Positions 26,929 to 36,453 of a stretch of DNA of 64,000 nucleotides are shown here, piece after piece. How positions within the stretch are numbered: the first letter of the stretch is position 1; each line of letters starts with the position of its first letter. The notes beneath the pieces are model-generated. The model searched no databases. It was not told where the DNA came from and saw only the letters and a list, made by a program, of their open reading frames with translations. The translations under genes and the position numbers were made by a program. Origin of the DNA: a virus; the IMG/VR virus record IMGVR_UViG_3300025309_000006, positions 62,001 through 126,000 of that record; one strand, given 5' to 3'.

Positions 26929-28068
26929 ATGGCAACATTCCAAGATTATTTAAATGTCTTAAATTCTGGCACTTATAAGCAAAAAATAAGAGTTCAGTTT
27001 TTAAGATCGGAAGACGAATCTGTACGAGAAGATGTAACTTCTCTAGTTGAAAATGCTTCTGGTTCAATTAATATCCAACGAGCTAACGGAATTCGTCGCA
27101 CATGCGACATAACTTTATTTAATTTAGATGGCGAATATATACCCAATATTGATAATTTTTGGATTAGGCAGAAATTTCAGGTTTGGCTTGGTTTGGAAAT
27201 GCCAGATGGTAGTGATTATTTTATACCGCAAGGATTGTATATAGTTGATGATCCAAGTACAAGTTCAAAATTTAGCGAATCTAAGATAATAATTCATGGA
27301 GTTGATAAGTTTGGAATTTTATCTGAAATAGGAGGAGAATTAGAAACAACTTATATTATTCCATTGGGGACAAATTTAATTACTGCGATAAATACCACAC
27401 TGGCATTGATAAACGACCCTAAAACACCAATTATTGATTTATCTCTTGTTTCTAAAACAGTCCCATATACCATGATATATGAAGTTGGACAAAAAATTGG
27501 TGACATCCTTATTGATCTTGCTCAACTCTATTCTTGTAGTGCCTACTATGATTCTTTGGGGCAACTTAATATTGAAAAAGACATTGAAGATGATATTAAG
27601 CCATCTCAATGGGATTTTTCCGATACTAATCAATTTTTTTACAGAGGCGCGGTTAATAAATATAAATGGAGCGAAATGTATAATGCAGTAAAAGTAACAT
27701 CCTCAAATATCAATGGATTATCTTATACTCATACAGCCAGAGACATAAATTTATCTTCTCCAACTTCTATTCAGAATACGGGTTTCGAGAGAGTATTCCC
27801 ATATACCTCTGACAAATTGAGCACATTACAACAGGTTACTGATTTGGCTAATTATATTTTAAAAAGAAAAATTGCTTTACAAAATGAGGTGCAAATAACT
27901 TCAATTCCTATGTATCATTTAGATTGTGATTTGGTTACGACAGTTACAGATAATAATTTAAAATTAACAAAAGAACGATTACTTATCAATTCGCTTACCA
28001 TACCACTATCAACAGGTGGAGAAATGAGTTTAAATTGTGTAAAATCCAAAGAAATACCCTTTATATAA
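26929..28068 (+). CDS. Tail hub/baseplate protein (gp44/XkdQ-like)
   Basis: 379 residues; ATG 26929 behind GGGAGGTG; GTG at 26920 overlaps that site. The N-terminus (KIRVQFLRSEDESVREDVTSLV, INIQRANGIRRTCDITLFN) and the following PQGLYIVDDPSTSS match tail-associated hub proteins of the XkdQ/gp44-like group that connect tube to spike. A central TMIYEVGQKIGDILIDLAQL region and a C-terminal ILKRKIALQNEVQITSIPMY segment also fit. The next gene is a small gpV-like protein, the normal neighbour. Confidence 0.65.
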   Translation: MATFQDYLNVLNSGTYKQKIRVQFLRSEDESVREDVTSLVENASGSINIQRANGIRRTCDITLFNLDGEYIPNIDNFWIRQKFQVWLGLEMPDGSDYFIPQGLYIVDDPSTSSKFSESKIIIHGVDKFGILSEIGGELETTYIIPLGTNLITAINTTLALINDPKTPIIDLSLVSKTVPYTMIYEVGQKIGDILIDLAQLYSCSAYYDSLGQLNIEKDIEDDIKPSQWDFSDTNQFFYRGAVNKYKWSEMYNAVKVTSSNINGLSYTHTARDINLSSPTSIQNTGFERVFPYTSDKLSTLQQVTDLANYILKRKIALQNEVQITSIPMYHLDCDLVTTVTDNNLKLTKERLLINSLTIPLSTGGEMSLNCVKSKEIPFI

Positions 28069-28097
28069 TAATTTTAAAAAGTAGGTGAAAATTAAAA

Positions 28098-28388
28098 ATG
28101 GACTTAAACTCATCAGAATTTGCTCAATTTTTAGATAAACTTATTGAAAAAAAAGCAAGACAAATAATTCAAGCTGAATATGCAAAATTTGGAAATCTAA
28201 AAGGATGGGTTGCTACAATAGTAGGAGTTGCAGGTGATAATAGCACAGCAGATGTTCAACGCATTGGTGAATCTGTTACTATCCCATCACTTTTAAATAA
28301 AACTGGTGTAACCCTTTTGATAGGTGACGAAGTAGAATTACACAGCTTATCCTCGCTTTCCAATTCTTACATCGGAATAAAAAAATAA
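28098..28388 (+). CDS. Small DUF2577-like baseplate/tail protein
   Basis: 96 residues, ATG behind GTAGGTGAAAA. A helical N-terminus (SSEFAQFLDKLIEKKARQII) is followed by an OB-like beta region (WVATIVGVAGDNSTADVQRI, then TLLIGDEVELHSL), the layout of DUF2577/spike-associated proteins. It follows the hub gene by 29 bases. Function as hub or spike adaptor is inferred. Confidence 0.55.
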   Translation: MDLNSSEFAQFLDKLIEKKARQIIQAEYAKFGNLKGWVATIVGVAGDNSTADVQRIGESVTIPSLLNKTGVTLLIGDEVELHSLSSLSNSYIGIKK

Positions 28389-28441
28389 TAATATTTCTCA
28401 AACTAATCCTACAATTTTTAAGAAAGGAGTGAAATTTTCTC

Positions 28442-30097
28442 ATGACAACAACTCCTCTATATCTCAATATAGACAATGGTATTTTTGAAGGGACAATAAA
28501 ATCAAATAATAAAATAATCACTTCGCCCCAAACTTTATTTTCTTCATATCCGTTAGATTCAAATTGGACGCAACATGGTAGTGGATGGACAACTGATAAC
28601 AATAAAGTTACATTTAATAATACAACATCTTCTAATACCTATTTAGATGAAATTTATACAATTGATCAAACAGTAATTAAAAAAATTATATTTAGAATTA
28701 CAGCTAGTGGATTAAATATTATTCCATTCACTGGTGATGATTTTTCAATTAAATTAACTTTAACTGATGCTGGTGGATTGAGTGGTAATATATTAGCAAC
28801 AGAAACGCTTGCTTTCCCTTCTGGTACTTGGTCAGAACAACAATTCACTATTAGTTTGACACCATCTGCTCCAGCAAAATATATTTATGTTTACATTTTT
28901 ACACGCAATTCAATTGGTCAATTAACATTTTGGGATGCAGAATGTTTTCAAGAAGGAGACGCGGCCAGAACAAATGGCAAATGGACTTCTAACATTCAAG
29001 ATTTAGCCAAAGTAACACAACTTCCTATTACAAGTGGGCATATTCCTTTGAAAAATGTTTATTTTTACTATGGATATTTAGAAGATGTGGATGGAATGAA
29101 TAATGTTGAATACAGTATTGATAGATTAAATAAGGCAGATATAATAATTACTCATGAACCAAGTTTACTTAACACTAGACAATTGGTTGTAGTTAATTCA
29201 CTTATTGCAGATAGTAAAGAAGTTTATGGATATGCAATAGTTGGGTCTACAGATGTATTAGAAGTGCCAGGATTTGTGATAGCGGCAAAGGCAATTATGG
29301 ATCGTTGTTTCACATCGGGTTATGATGGTGTATTCTTTGATTGCTTTGGTTATGACTGGAAGGTTACAAGAGCACAACAAAACGAACTAATTGATTATGC
29401 TCATGCCAAAACTCCTGCTCTTAAGGTATTCGCAAATGCTTGGATTCCTGCAGATTGCCTAGATGATGTTGTGAATGCTACTTATAATCCAACTGGTGTA
29501 GTAACAAAACTTACTACAAACGATTGGGTATTGTTAGAAAGTTTTTATTGTAATGCTTCGGGGTATAAAACTTTTCCAGATGCTTTTAATAAATATGCCA
29601 CTACTGTATCTCTAGCAACTCCATTGGGTGTTAAAGTTTGTGGGTTGTCTTATGCATTGCCAACAACTTTATTGACAGATTTTAGAGACTGGGTTAACAC
29701 TTATGTTTTAGCATCAGGATTTGGAATGCAAGGTTTTCAATATAGTACTGATATAGGAAGTGAGGATTTAAATTGGCCTTTGGAAATTTTTATTCCTCCA
29801 AATATTGGTACAACATTAATATCCTCATTTGCACAAGTTCAAGCAGACACATATGAAGCGAAAACAAATGAGGGCATTATTTTGTTCACGTCTACGGATT
29901 CCCCATTGAAAAGAGAATATAAGTCTTTTATTTTACCGTCTTCATTTAATGTTGTAACATACTTACCACAAATCAATGCTACAAGAGTTAGTATTATAAA
30001 TTATTCAAGTGCAGATAAAATTACATGGACTAAATTGGATAGTTTATCTGGAATAACGGACAGGTATTTTAAAACAGAAATAAGTGTCAGGAATTAA
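28442..30097 (+). CDS. Tail-associated glycosidase-like (GH114-type TIM barrel) protein
   Basis: 551 residues, ATG behind AAAGGAGTG. Residues ~1-180 are a beta-sandwich, carbohydrate-binding-like region. Residues ~200-450 form a TIM-barrel-like domain: NVYFYYGYLEDVDGM, KEVYGYAIVGSTD, GYDGVFFDCFGYDW (candidate catalytic Asp near 299), LKVFANAW and WVLLESFYC (candidate catalytic Glu near 365). This resembles GH114 / endo-polygalactosaminidase-like glycosidases. The C-terminus is a small beta domain. In the tail operon it probably degrades a host capsule or exopolysaccharide during adsorption. Substrate unknown. Confidence 0.7.
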   Translation: MTTTPLYLNIDNGIFEGTIKSNNKIITSPQTLFSSYPLDSNWTQHGSGWTTDNNKVTFNNTTSSNTYLDEIYTIDQTVIKKIIFRITASGLNIIPFTGDDFSIKLTLTDAGGLSGNILATETLAFPSGTWSEQQFTISLTPSAPAKYIYVYIFTRNSIGQLTFWDAECFQEGDAARTNGKWTSNIQDLAKVTQLPITSGHIPLKNVYFYYGYLEDVDGMNNVEYSIDRLNKADIIITHEPSLLNTRQLVVVNSLIADSKEVYGYAIVGSTDVLEVPGFVIAAKAIMDRCFTSGYDGVFFDCFGYDWKVTRAQQNELIDYAHAKTPALKVFANAWIPADCLDDVVNATYNPTGVVTKLTTNDWVLLESFYCNASGYKTFPDAFNKYATTVSLATPLGVKVCGLSYALPTTLLTDFRDWVNTYVLASGFGMQGFQYSTDIGSEDLNWPLEIFIPPNIGTTLISSFAQVQADTYEAKTNEGIILFTSTDSPLKREYKSFILPSSFNVVTYLPQINATRVSIINYSSADKITWTKLDSLSGITDRYFKTEISVRN

Positions 30098-30117
30098 AAA
30101 GGAGGAAAAATACATAA

Positions 30118-30846
30118 ATGGCTAAATCAAATCTTCCAAATAATAGTCTAACAAATGATAATCTTACAGCAGAAGCAATTCATTTAACAACATTATACAA
30201 TACAAAACCTCGCTCAAGCTCAGGTCAAGCGAGTTTCATATCTTCAACTTCTGGAGTTACTTATACGACATTAGGTTCGGCATATGATAATCAAGGACAA
30301 GAGGGGTTATTACAAGTATTACAATTAGCACTTGATAGTTATCTTGTTACAGCAGATGATTATAATGGAATTACTGATAGTATTACACAAGTTACTGATG
30401 ATCTTATTACGCATTCTAATAATACTTCTAATCCGCACGCTGTAACTGCCACTCAAATAGAGGCAATTCCCCTAACTCAAAAAGGAGTCGCAAATGGGGT
30501 TGCTACCTTGAATTCAAGTGGTTATCCAGTCGAAAAGACATATGTAACTGGTTCATATACAGGTGATGGTTTAGCATCAAGAAATATAATCTTAGGCTTT
30601 CAACCTTCTGCCGTTTTTGTGATGTTAAGTTATGGTATAAGACATGTCAATGCTTACGATTACGATAGTGGATTAGCAATAGCTGGATATCCAGCTCAAG
30701 CAAATTCCGATGTTGGATTAAAGACGCTTATTGCAGTTATAAGTACAGGGTTTAATGTAGGACATTATACTTTTTTTTCTGGCACCACCTATATTATATC
30801 GAATAATCAAAACACCATAAAATATAATTATATAGCATTTAGATAA
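30118..30846 (+). CDS. Tail fibre protein
   Basis: 242 residues, ATG behind AAAAGGAGGAAA. It contains the phage fibre repeat HSNNTSNPHAVTATQIEAI (H-x-NPH-x-V-T pattern), followed by a glycine-rich beta region and a C-terminal NYIAFR ending typical of fibre knobs. Acts in host recognition; partner is likely the fibre-assembly protein encoded next. Confidence 0.75.
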   Translation: MAKSNLPNNSLTNDNLTAEAIHLTTLYNTKPRSSSGQASFISSTSGVTYTTLGSAYDNQGQEGLLQVLQLALDSYLVTADDYNGITDSITQVTDDLITHSNNTSNPHAVTATQIEAIPLTQKGVANGVATLNSSGYPVEKTYVTGSYTGDGLASRNIILGFQPSAVFVMLSYGIRHVNAYDYDSGLAIAGYPAQANSDVGLKTLIAVISTGFNVGHYTFFSGTTYIISNNQNTIKYNYIAFR

Positions 30847-30863
30847 GATAAGGAGAGAAGAAA

Positions 30864-31556
30864 ATGATAATTCATAAATCTACTAAAAGCGTAGAAACAA
30901 GTTCGATAAGTACAAATAAAAACTTTGGCAATTATGAAAATGTATTTGTAGTTGATGATTCAAGTGAATTAGGACAAAAAATACTAATTAATCAACCATA
31001 TTTTGATTTCGTATTAGATAATGATGGAAATTTGATTGATATAATTCCAATAGAAAGACCACCACAACAACCTCAACCACTATCAGAAATAGAAACACTT
31101 CGCCTAGAACAAGTCCAAACAAAATCAGAATTAATTACTATTAAACAAACTTTTAATTTAATTCCCCCTATTGAAAATACAATAACATTGGAAGATTATC
31201 AGAAGAATAAAATTTATGAGTTAAGTTTGGAATGTGAACAGGAAATACTTGCAGGATTCTATTCTTCATGTCGAGGAACACAGGAGTGGTTTACTAACAC
31301 TAGAGACGATCAAAACCGAGTTATAAGTCAAGCAACATTAGCAACTCTCAATCCTTCCTTTATTCCAGAATGGAAAAGTGCGTCTGAAACAATTTGCACT
31401 CCGTTTACTATGGAACAAATCGTACAATTAGCAACAGAAGGTGCAACTTTTATGACAGAAAGGATTAAGGTGTTTGAAATCTTACGAAATCAAGTTGTGG
31501 CATGTAAGACTATTGAATGTGTGGGTGAGATAGTGTGGGAAAATTATGTATGGTAA
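30864..31556 (+). CDS. DUF4376-like tail fibre assembly-type protein
   Basis: 230 residues, ATG behind AAGGAGAG. N-terminal beta region ending in a proline-rich PPQQPQPLSEIETLRLEQVQ linker, then a C-terminal helical domain (NKIYELSLECEQEILAGFYSS...TRDDQNRVISQATL) that matches DUF4376 of Firmicute phages. These proteins follow fibre genes and probably assist assembly or cap the fibre. The next gene overlaps by 11 bases. Confidence 0.7.
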   Translation: MIIHKSTKSVETSSISTNKNFGNYENVFVVDDSSELGQKILINQPYFDFVLDNDGNLIDIIPIERPPQQPQPLSEIETLRLEQVQTKSELITIKQTFNLIPPIENTITLEDYQKNKIYELSLECEQEILAGFYSSCRGTQEWFTNTRDDQNRVISQATLATLNPSFIPEWKSASETICTPFTMEQIVQLATEGATFMTERIKVFEILRNQVVACKTIECVGEIVWENYVW

Positions 31557-31998
31557 GCAGTTAATAAAATATCTATCTCTCTTCTTTATTATGGGTATGA
31601 TTTATTTCACCTTAGAGGGAGTGTGGCGTAGCAATGCAAATATAATTATGTTACTAATAGGTGGAATTTGTAGTGTATTAATTGGATTGCTTAATGAGTA
31701 TCCACAATATTATAAATTAAAAATATATCAACAAACTTTAATTGGAACTTTTATAGTTTTAATTGTCGAGTTTGTTTCTGGTATGTTTTTTAATGTGTTT
31801 TTAGAGATGAACCTATGGAATTACTCAGATACATGGGGGAATTTATATAGACAGATTTGTATCCCATATACAATATTGTGGATGCTAATAGTTCCATTCT
31901 GTATTTTTGTTGATGATTGGCTTAGATTCAAATTATATAATGAATGTGAAATGTATAGTTTAAAAGAAATATATTTAGACTTAATCAAACTAAAATAA
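31546..31998 (+). CDS. Four-helix membrane protein, CmpB/ABC-transporter-permease-like family
   Basis: 150 residues with about four hydrophobic segments (LSLFFIMGMIYFTLEG; IIMLLIGGICSVLIGLL; LIGTFIVLIVEFVSGMFF; YTILWMLIVPFCIFV). The segment EMNLWNYSDTWGNLYRQICIPYTILW matches the family annotated as putative ABC transporter permease/CmpB. It overlaps the fibre-assembly gene by 11 bases, so it belongs to the late operon. A lysis, membrane or exclusion role is possible; not determinable from sequence. Confidence 0.6.
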   Translation: MYGKQLIKYLSLFFIMGMIYFTLEGVWRSNANIIMLLIGGICSVLIGLLNEYPQYYKLKIYQQTLIGTFIVLIVEFVSGMFFNVFLEMNLWNYSDTWGNLYRQICIPYTILWMLIVPFCIFVDDWLRFKLYNECEMYSLKEIYLDLIKLK

Positions 31999-32043
31999 AA
32001 ATAACCAAATGGAATGACATTTTAAAGGAGGTGAAAATAAAAA

Positions 32044-32286
32044 ATGGCAACTTCTATCGTATCTTCGAATGATTTTTACACTACAATTATTAACAATGAA
32101 ATTATAACATTTGAATCTCCATTATCTGGTATAACTATTGAAGCAAAAGATCAAATTTCTATTAAAATTAATAATTCAGATACTATGGCTACTTCTTTTT
32201 TAATCATTACTGATGCATTAATTAATTCAATGCAAATTATGTCTCCTAGTGGAACACAAGTTAAGTGGTATGGTACAGCTTTTTAG
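32044..32286 (+). CDS. Small beta-rich structural protein, unknown
   Basis: 80 residues, ATG behind a perfect AAAGGAGGTG site. Ser/Thr/Ile-rich beta protein ending QVKWYGTAF, similar in its ending to the virion protein at 4214-5098 (QVKWVGGA). The strong site and position in the fibre cluster suggest a virion decoration protein. Confidence 0.5.
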   Translation: MATSIVSSNDFYTTIINNEIITFESPLSGITIEAKDQISIKINNSDTMATSFLIITDALINSMQIMSPSGTQVKWYGTAF

Positions 32287-32339
32287 TTTCGTTTTAATAA
32301 ACAAAATAAATAAATACATAAAAGAAAGGTCGTGTTTTT

Positions 32340-33053
32340 GTGGCTTTAATAGAATTAGGAACTCTTAGGGATTATTGGAAGAAAGTATATGACAGTATCA
32401 TAGCACATGATGCTGTTGATTCAGGAGATCCCCTTAAAATTGGTGGGAAAGCGTCTACTGATGCACCGACTGCTGTATCAGTAGGCGACAGAGTTAATGC
32501 GTGGTTTGATTTAAATGGAAGATTAATGGTTAAAAATGATCAGTCTTTACCAACTGGAGCATCAACAGAAGCAAAACAGGATACTTTAATAGCAAAAGAT
32601 TTTGCTACTCAAACAACTTTGGCATCATTATTGGCAAAAGTAATATCTGCTCCTGCAACAGAAGCTAAACAGGATACAATTATTACATACGTAGATCAAT
32701 TAGAAACAATATTAACTGCAATTAAGGATACAGCGGGAATAAAAAAAATAACAGATCCTATTATTATTGCCGATAAAGAAGCAACTGCTTTTGAACAAGT
32801 AACTGTAGATAATACAGCAGGAGGAACTATTTTAACTTCTGCAACTTATGCAACAAATACAAAAGCTTACATAACAGTAGAAAATAATAATATTAGATTT
32901 AGAATTGATGGTGGAATACCAACTGCAACATTAGGCCACTTAGTAGCAATGGGAAGTTTAATTGAGTTAAATAGTAATAGTGATATTGTTAATTTTAAGG
33001 GTATTGCAATTTCTGAAACAAGTGCTGTACTAAATTGTACTTATTTAAGTTAA
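32340..33053 (+). CDS. Virion structural protein with EAKQD repeats
   Basis: 237 residues, GTG start behind AAAGG. N-terminus GTLRDYWKKVYDSIIAHDAVDSGDPLKIGG followed by two TEAKQDT motifs (near residues 79 and 102) separated by a helical coil, then a beta C-terminal domain. This layout recurs in Firmicute phage structural proteins of unknown detail. Part of the fibre/spike cluster. Confidence 0.55.
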   Translation: MALIELGTLRDYWKKVYDSIIAHDAVDSGDPLKIGGKASTDAPTAVSVGDRVNAWFDLNGRLMVKNDQSLPTGASTEAKQDTLIAKDFATQTTLASLLAKVISAPATEAKQDTIITYVDQLETILTAIKDTAGIKKITDPIIIADKEATAFEQVTVDNTAGGTILTSATYATNTKAYITVENNNIRFRIDGGIPTATLGHLVAMGSLIELNSNSDIVNFKGIAISETSAVLNCTYLS

Positions 33054-33117
33054 TAAGAAAGAATTTTTTAAATAACTAATAAGCAAATATAAAATAATAA
33101 TAAGGAGGAATTATAAA

Positions 33118-33471
33118 ATGGGATTTATTACAAATCCAAGTCCAGTTTTAGGAAACGACCCTAATAATTTACCCAAACAAATGTCTGTTACTGAGAGTGG
33201 TGTAGTGAACGTATCTGTAAATGGGAGTTTACCGAACCAAACTTTAGCAGAACAACTCACTGACGTTGATGCAGTAGTCAATGTTTTAACCTTTTCTGCA
33301 AACATAGAAGCAATTGAGATATATCACGAAGAAGCAACTTGGCAAACATTCATAGTTAACGGATTAACGATTATTGTCCCTGCTGGTGGTTATCGAACTC
33401 CTATTGCTGGTGTAGTTGGTTTAACTGTTACTATCCCTGCTATATCATGCATTGTAGGGAGGTTGGTATAA
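33118..33471 (+). CDS. Small structural protein, unknown
   Basis: 117 residues, ATG behind AAGGAGGAATTA. Beta-rich with a Gly/Pro/Val-rich C-terminus (GLTIIVPAGGYRTPIAGVVG). The spike gene begins two bases after its stop, so it may be an adaptor or capping partner of the spike. No recognised family. Confidence 0.5.
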   Translation: MGFITNPSPVLGNDPNNLPKQMSVTESGVVNVSVNGSLPNQTLAEQLTDVDAVVNVLTFSANIEAIEIYHEEATWQTFIVNGLTIIVPAGGYRTPIAGVVGLTVTIPAISCIVGRLV

Positions 33472-33473
33472 AA

Positions 33474-35537
33474 ATGTTTGGATATAATCCACCACCTATC
33501 GAAAGTTCTTACCCTCGTGTGTCTGGGGAAAAAATCATAAAGAAACATCGCATTCTCTTTGTTGGGCCACATCAAACGTTAGGCGCAAGCCATATGCCTT
33601 TGCCAATCGAAGCGTTCCAAGGTGGGTATTTGTGCGAAGTATGTTCGTGGGAATCACTTGTTTTTAATGCAAATGATTGGAAAAATGAAGTTGATGTTAT
33701 AGTAATAAATACTCAATCAGAATTATGTATTACTAATTTTGTAACGGGGGTTGAAATAAAAACAGCGATTAGTACAATGATGTCTGCTGGAGTAAAGTTG
33801 ATTCTTTTTTTAGGTGATGCAACTTATAATATTAGGGTTTTTGCTGCCGATGGAACATATACAAGTACTAGTTTGGCGAGTTTATTAGGTGGCCTATCGT
33901 CTGGCCCTTCAAAAAACTTTTCTGCACAAACTGGAACATTTCAACATAGTGACCCCTATCCATTTGGGACTACGGAAATATTACAATCAGGGATTATCCC
34001 TTCAACTTCTGGAAGCTTGGATCTTATCGCTAGTGATCCATTGGTTGTTTTCCCCGTTAAAGCTGTTCAGAGTGAAGTTGTTGCAAAAATGGTTGCCTAT
34101 AAACCTAATTCATTTTTCGTAGTAGCACATGGAGGTGGTTCGGGAGCAACGGCAAGTGTTCAAGCGTATTGGAAATACGTGAAAAGTAACGTACTGATAG
34201 ATATCTTGCTTGGTAAGGATAATAACGCAAGATTAGCACTAGATGCTCAAAATGGCAGGAAAATAGCAGCGTTAGGCGTTGATCTGGACGTTACTACAGA
34301 CCTTGCGGCAGCACAATCACTACATGAATCGTTTGGATCAAATATTCCCATGGAGTGGGGTCTAGTTGCTGATAATGTTACAGATGATGTAGCGGGATTT
34401 TATCGAGGACTGCCCGGTATAACGAGACTCGTATCACATACTAAATCCCACTATAACACTGTTATTACGGTTACGGATGAATTGCATACAATACCATCAA
34501 GTCAATTAGTAAGGCTTAACAGGCCTTTTAAAGCTATGTTGACATCCGTAAAAACTGTTGATGATGTAACCACGTTTACTAGAAAAACGGGGGATATAAT
34601 TAGAACGGGTTCAGACGTTGGTAAATATGTAATAAATGGAGCAACCGACATAGGATCAGTAGGGCAGTTGCTTGACGGGTATCTTAAATTTAATTCTGCA
34701 GATGTAGGCAAACAATTGAAAATCACTTATACATGCAGTGATGAAGCTGCAGAGGTTATAGGTAGTTTAAATACATTGAAGGCTAAAGGTGCATTGACCA
34801 AGTCTGTCGTGTACACGACGATGGGTGCCCATTCTGTTGAACCTTCATCACTTTTAATGGCAGAAGAAGAAGAGGTAATTATTGCTGACTATCTACCGTT
34901 TCCATCATATTCACGGGCTTGGCATACTTCTAGAACTCAGAAAAAGATGCCTTTCATGCTTGGAACTACATTGCAATCAGTGGCGACATGGAATTCTTCG
35001 AATGATTCAAGTTGGTATCAGACTACTAAAGCTGATGCGAAAGTAACATATATAACTGATGCTATTACTAGGTGTAATTCATTGGATATACCATATGTAT
35101 TCTACATGCACGATTTTCCGATATCTGAAACTGCTTTGGGTGGTGCATGGTTAGGTGCTGGATACGCTGACTGGAAGAAAGCGTCATATGAAGAAACTAA
35201 AGCATATTTGCAGGAAATGTACACTTGGGTAATTGCCCAATTAGTCGCACAAAATCCGTTCTGGATGACGAGGGGGGAATATGTTGAAAGATATTATTAC
35301 CTCAATAAATATCTTTCTTATGATATTGTAGAAGCCAATAATGGATATAAAATTTCCGTTAAAAATAATGGGAGAAAAGATATTAAGGGGATTACTCTTA
35401 GACTTCCATTCGACTCTGATCCAACCGTTGTTAGATTGCTAAATGGAGCCGATGTATTCAGTTCTTACACAAATGAAGTAAAAACTGTATGGTTTGATTT
35501 AGTGGCGGGGAGTTCTTCTGTGTTAATGGTTCACTAA
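33474..35537 (+). CDS. Tail spike with NodB-like polysaccharide deacetylase domain
   Basis: 687 residues from ATG 33474 behind GGGAGG. An N-terminal Rossmann-like region (KHRILFVGPHQTLGASHM...VIVINTQ) precedes a domain with NodB (carbohydrate esterase 4) motifs: GVDLD near residue 270 as metal/base aspartates, HTKSHYN near 322-328 as the metal-binding H-x3-H, and a late YMHDFPI. The C-terminus is an Ig-like beta domain. It is visibly richer in G+C than its neighbours, pointing to recent acquisition. Likely deacetylates a host surface glycan during adsorption. Followed by a terminator. Confidence 0.65.
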   Translation: MFGYNPPPIESSYPRVSGEKIIKKHRILFVGPHQTLGASHMPLPIEAFQGGYLCEVCSWESLVFNANDWKNEVDVIVINTQSELCITNFVTGVEIKTAISTMMSAGVKLILFLGDATYNIRVFAADGTYTSTSLASLLGGLSSGPSKNFSAQTGTFQHSDPYPFGTTEILQSGIIPSTSGSLDLIASDPLVVFPVKAVQSEVVAKMVAYKPNSFFVVAHGGGSGATASVQAYWKYVKSNVLIDILLGKDNNARLALDAQNGRKIAALGVDLDVTTDLAAAQSLHESFGSNIPMEWGLVADNVTDDVAGFYRGLPGITRLVSHTKSHYNTVITVTDELHTIPSSQLVRLNRPFKAMLTSVKTVDDVTTFTRKTGDIIRTGSDVGKYVINGATDIGSVGQLLDGYLKFNSADVGKQLKITYTCSDEAAEVIGSLNTLKAKGALTKSVVYTTMGAHSVEPSSLLMAEEEEVIIADYLPFPSYSRAWHTSRTQKKMPFMLGTTLQSVATWNSSNDSSWYQTTKADAKVTYITDAITRCNSLDIPYVFYMHDFPISETALGGAWLGAGYADWKKASYEETKAYLQEMYTWVIAQLVAQNPFWMTRGEYVERYYYLNKYLSYDIVEANNGYKISVKNNGRKDIKGITLRLPFDSDPTVVRLLNGADVFSSYTNEVKTVWFDLVAGSSSVLMVH

Positions 35538-35590
35538 TCTTCGCTAAAGACTGCTAAATCGAAGGTTGGTAAAAACAACTAATAATTCAA

Positions 35591-35621
35591 AGAGAGTGTA
35601 AACATACACTCTCTAATTTTA
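35591..35621 (+). terminator. Terminator after spike gene
   Basis: AGAGAGTGTA / TACACTCTCT 10-bp stem with a 4-nt loop and AATTTT. Confidence 0.85.
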
Positions 35622-35729
35622 TACTTATTTAATTATATTTATAATATAGTTAATTTTAACAACCGTTTAAAAACTTGATTCTCTAGGGTATTAAATTATT
35701 TTAAAAATTAAATAAAACATATAACAAAA

Positions 35730-35759
35730 AGAGGGTAAATCTACTACCCTCTCTATTTT
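35730..35759 (+). terminator. Second terminator upstream of small gene
   Basis: AGAGGGTA / TACCCTCT stem, 7-nt loop, then CTATTTTC. The ~110 bases between the two terminators are A+T-rich with no supported gene. Confidence 0.7.
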
Positions 35760-35784
35760 CTATGTCTAAAAAGGAGGATTTAAT

Positions 35785-35952
35785 ATGAATGTTTATAATT
35801 GTTTTTCACAAAAATTAGCAGGGTTTCTCCTTATAAATGGATTTTCAATTACAGGTATCAAATCAGATTTAAAAAATACAGGTAGAACTATTTACTTATT
35901 TCAAAATAGTGAATATCTTCAATTGGCGATTAAAAAATATAAAACTGTTTAA
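35785..35952 (+). CDS. Small DUF5659-like protein
   Basis: 55 residues, ATG 35785 behind AAGGAGGATTT. SQKLAGFLLINGFSITGI followed by TIYLFQNSEYLQLAIKKY fits the DUF5659 pattern and parallels the proteins at 9214 and 42682. The interrupted HNH gene follows by 26 bases. Function unknown. Confidence 0.6.
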   Translation: MNVYNCFSQKLAGFLLINGFSITGIKSDLKNTGRTIYLFQNSEYLQLAIKKYKTV

Positions 35953-36453
35953 TAAAAGAAAGAAGGTCTGTTTAAAAAATGTCTAAAAGAATAAATTGGA
36001 AAGCAACAAAAACATATGATGAGTATATAGAAATGTTTAAATCTGCGTGTGAAGAACTAGGTAGGTCTATTACTCCTTCAGAATTAGAAAAGCATAAATT
36101 TGATTTACCATCTGCTATATGGTTAGTTAAAAATTATCCACACGATACTATAAAAACATATGATGATTTTCTTAAGTATTTAGGGTTTGAACCAATAAAG
36201 AAGCATAATAAACATAAAAAGTACAATTTTGAAATCGCTTTTGAAGAATTTGCAAAAAGAGGACTTTATTTACCGCCACAAGAGTATACAAGTTGTGCAA
36301 TAAAAATGAAATTTATTTGTCCTCATCATCCAGATATTATTCAAAAGAAATCACTAAATAGTATAATATTTGGGAGAAAAGCAAAACACCCAGAATATAA
36401 TTACAATATGTGTAATTTATGCTTTAAAGAAAGACAAAAAGGCGAGATAAGTA

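Noticed and set aside
30118-33471. Diversity-generating retroelement acting on the fibre genes
   Set aside because: No reverse transcriptase and no template/variable repeat pair was found near the fibre cluster.
33447-33473. Upstream start for the spike gene
   Set aside because: It lies inside the preceding gene without a site; ATG 33474 follows GGGAGG.
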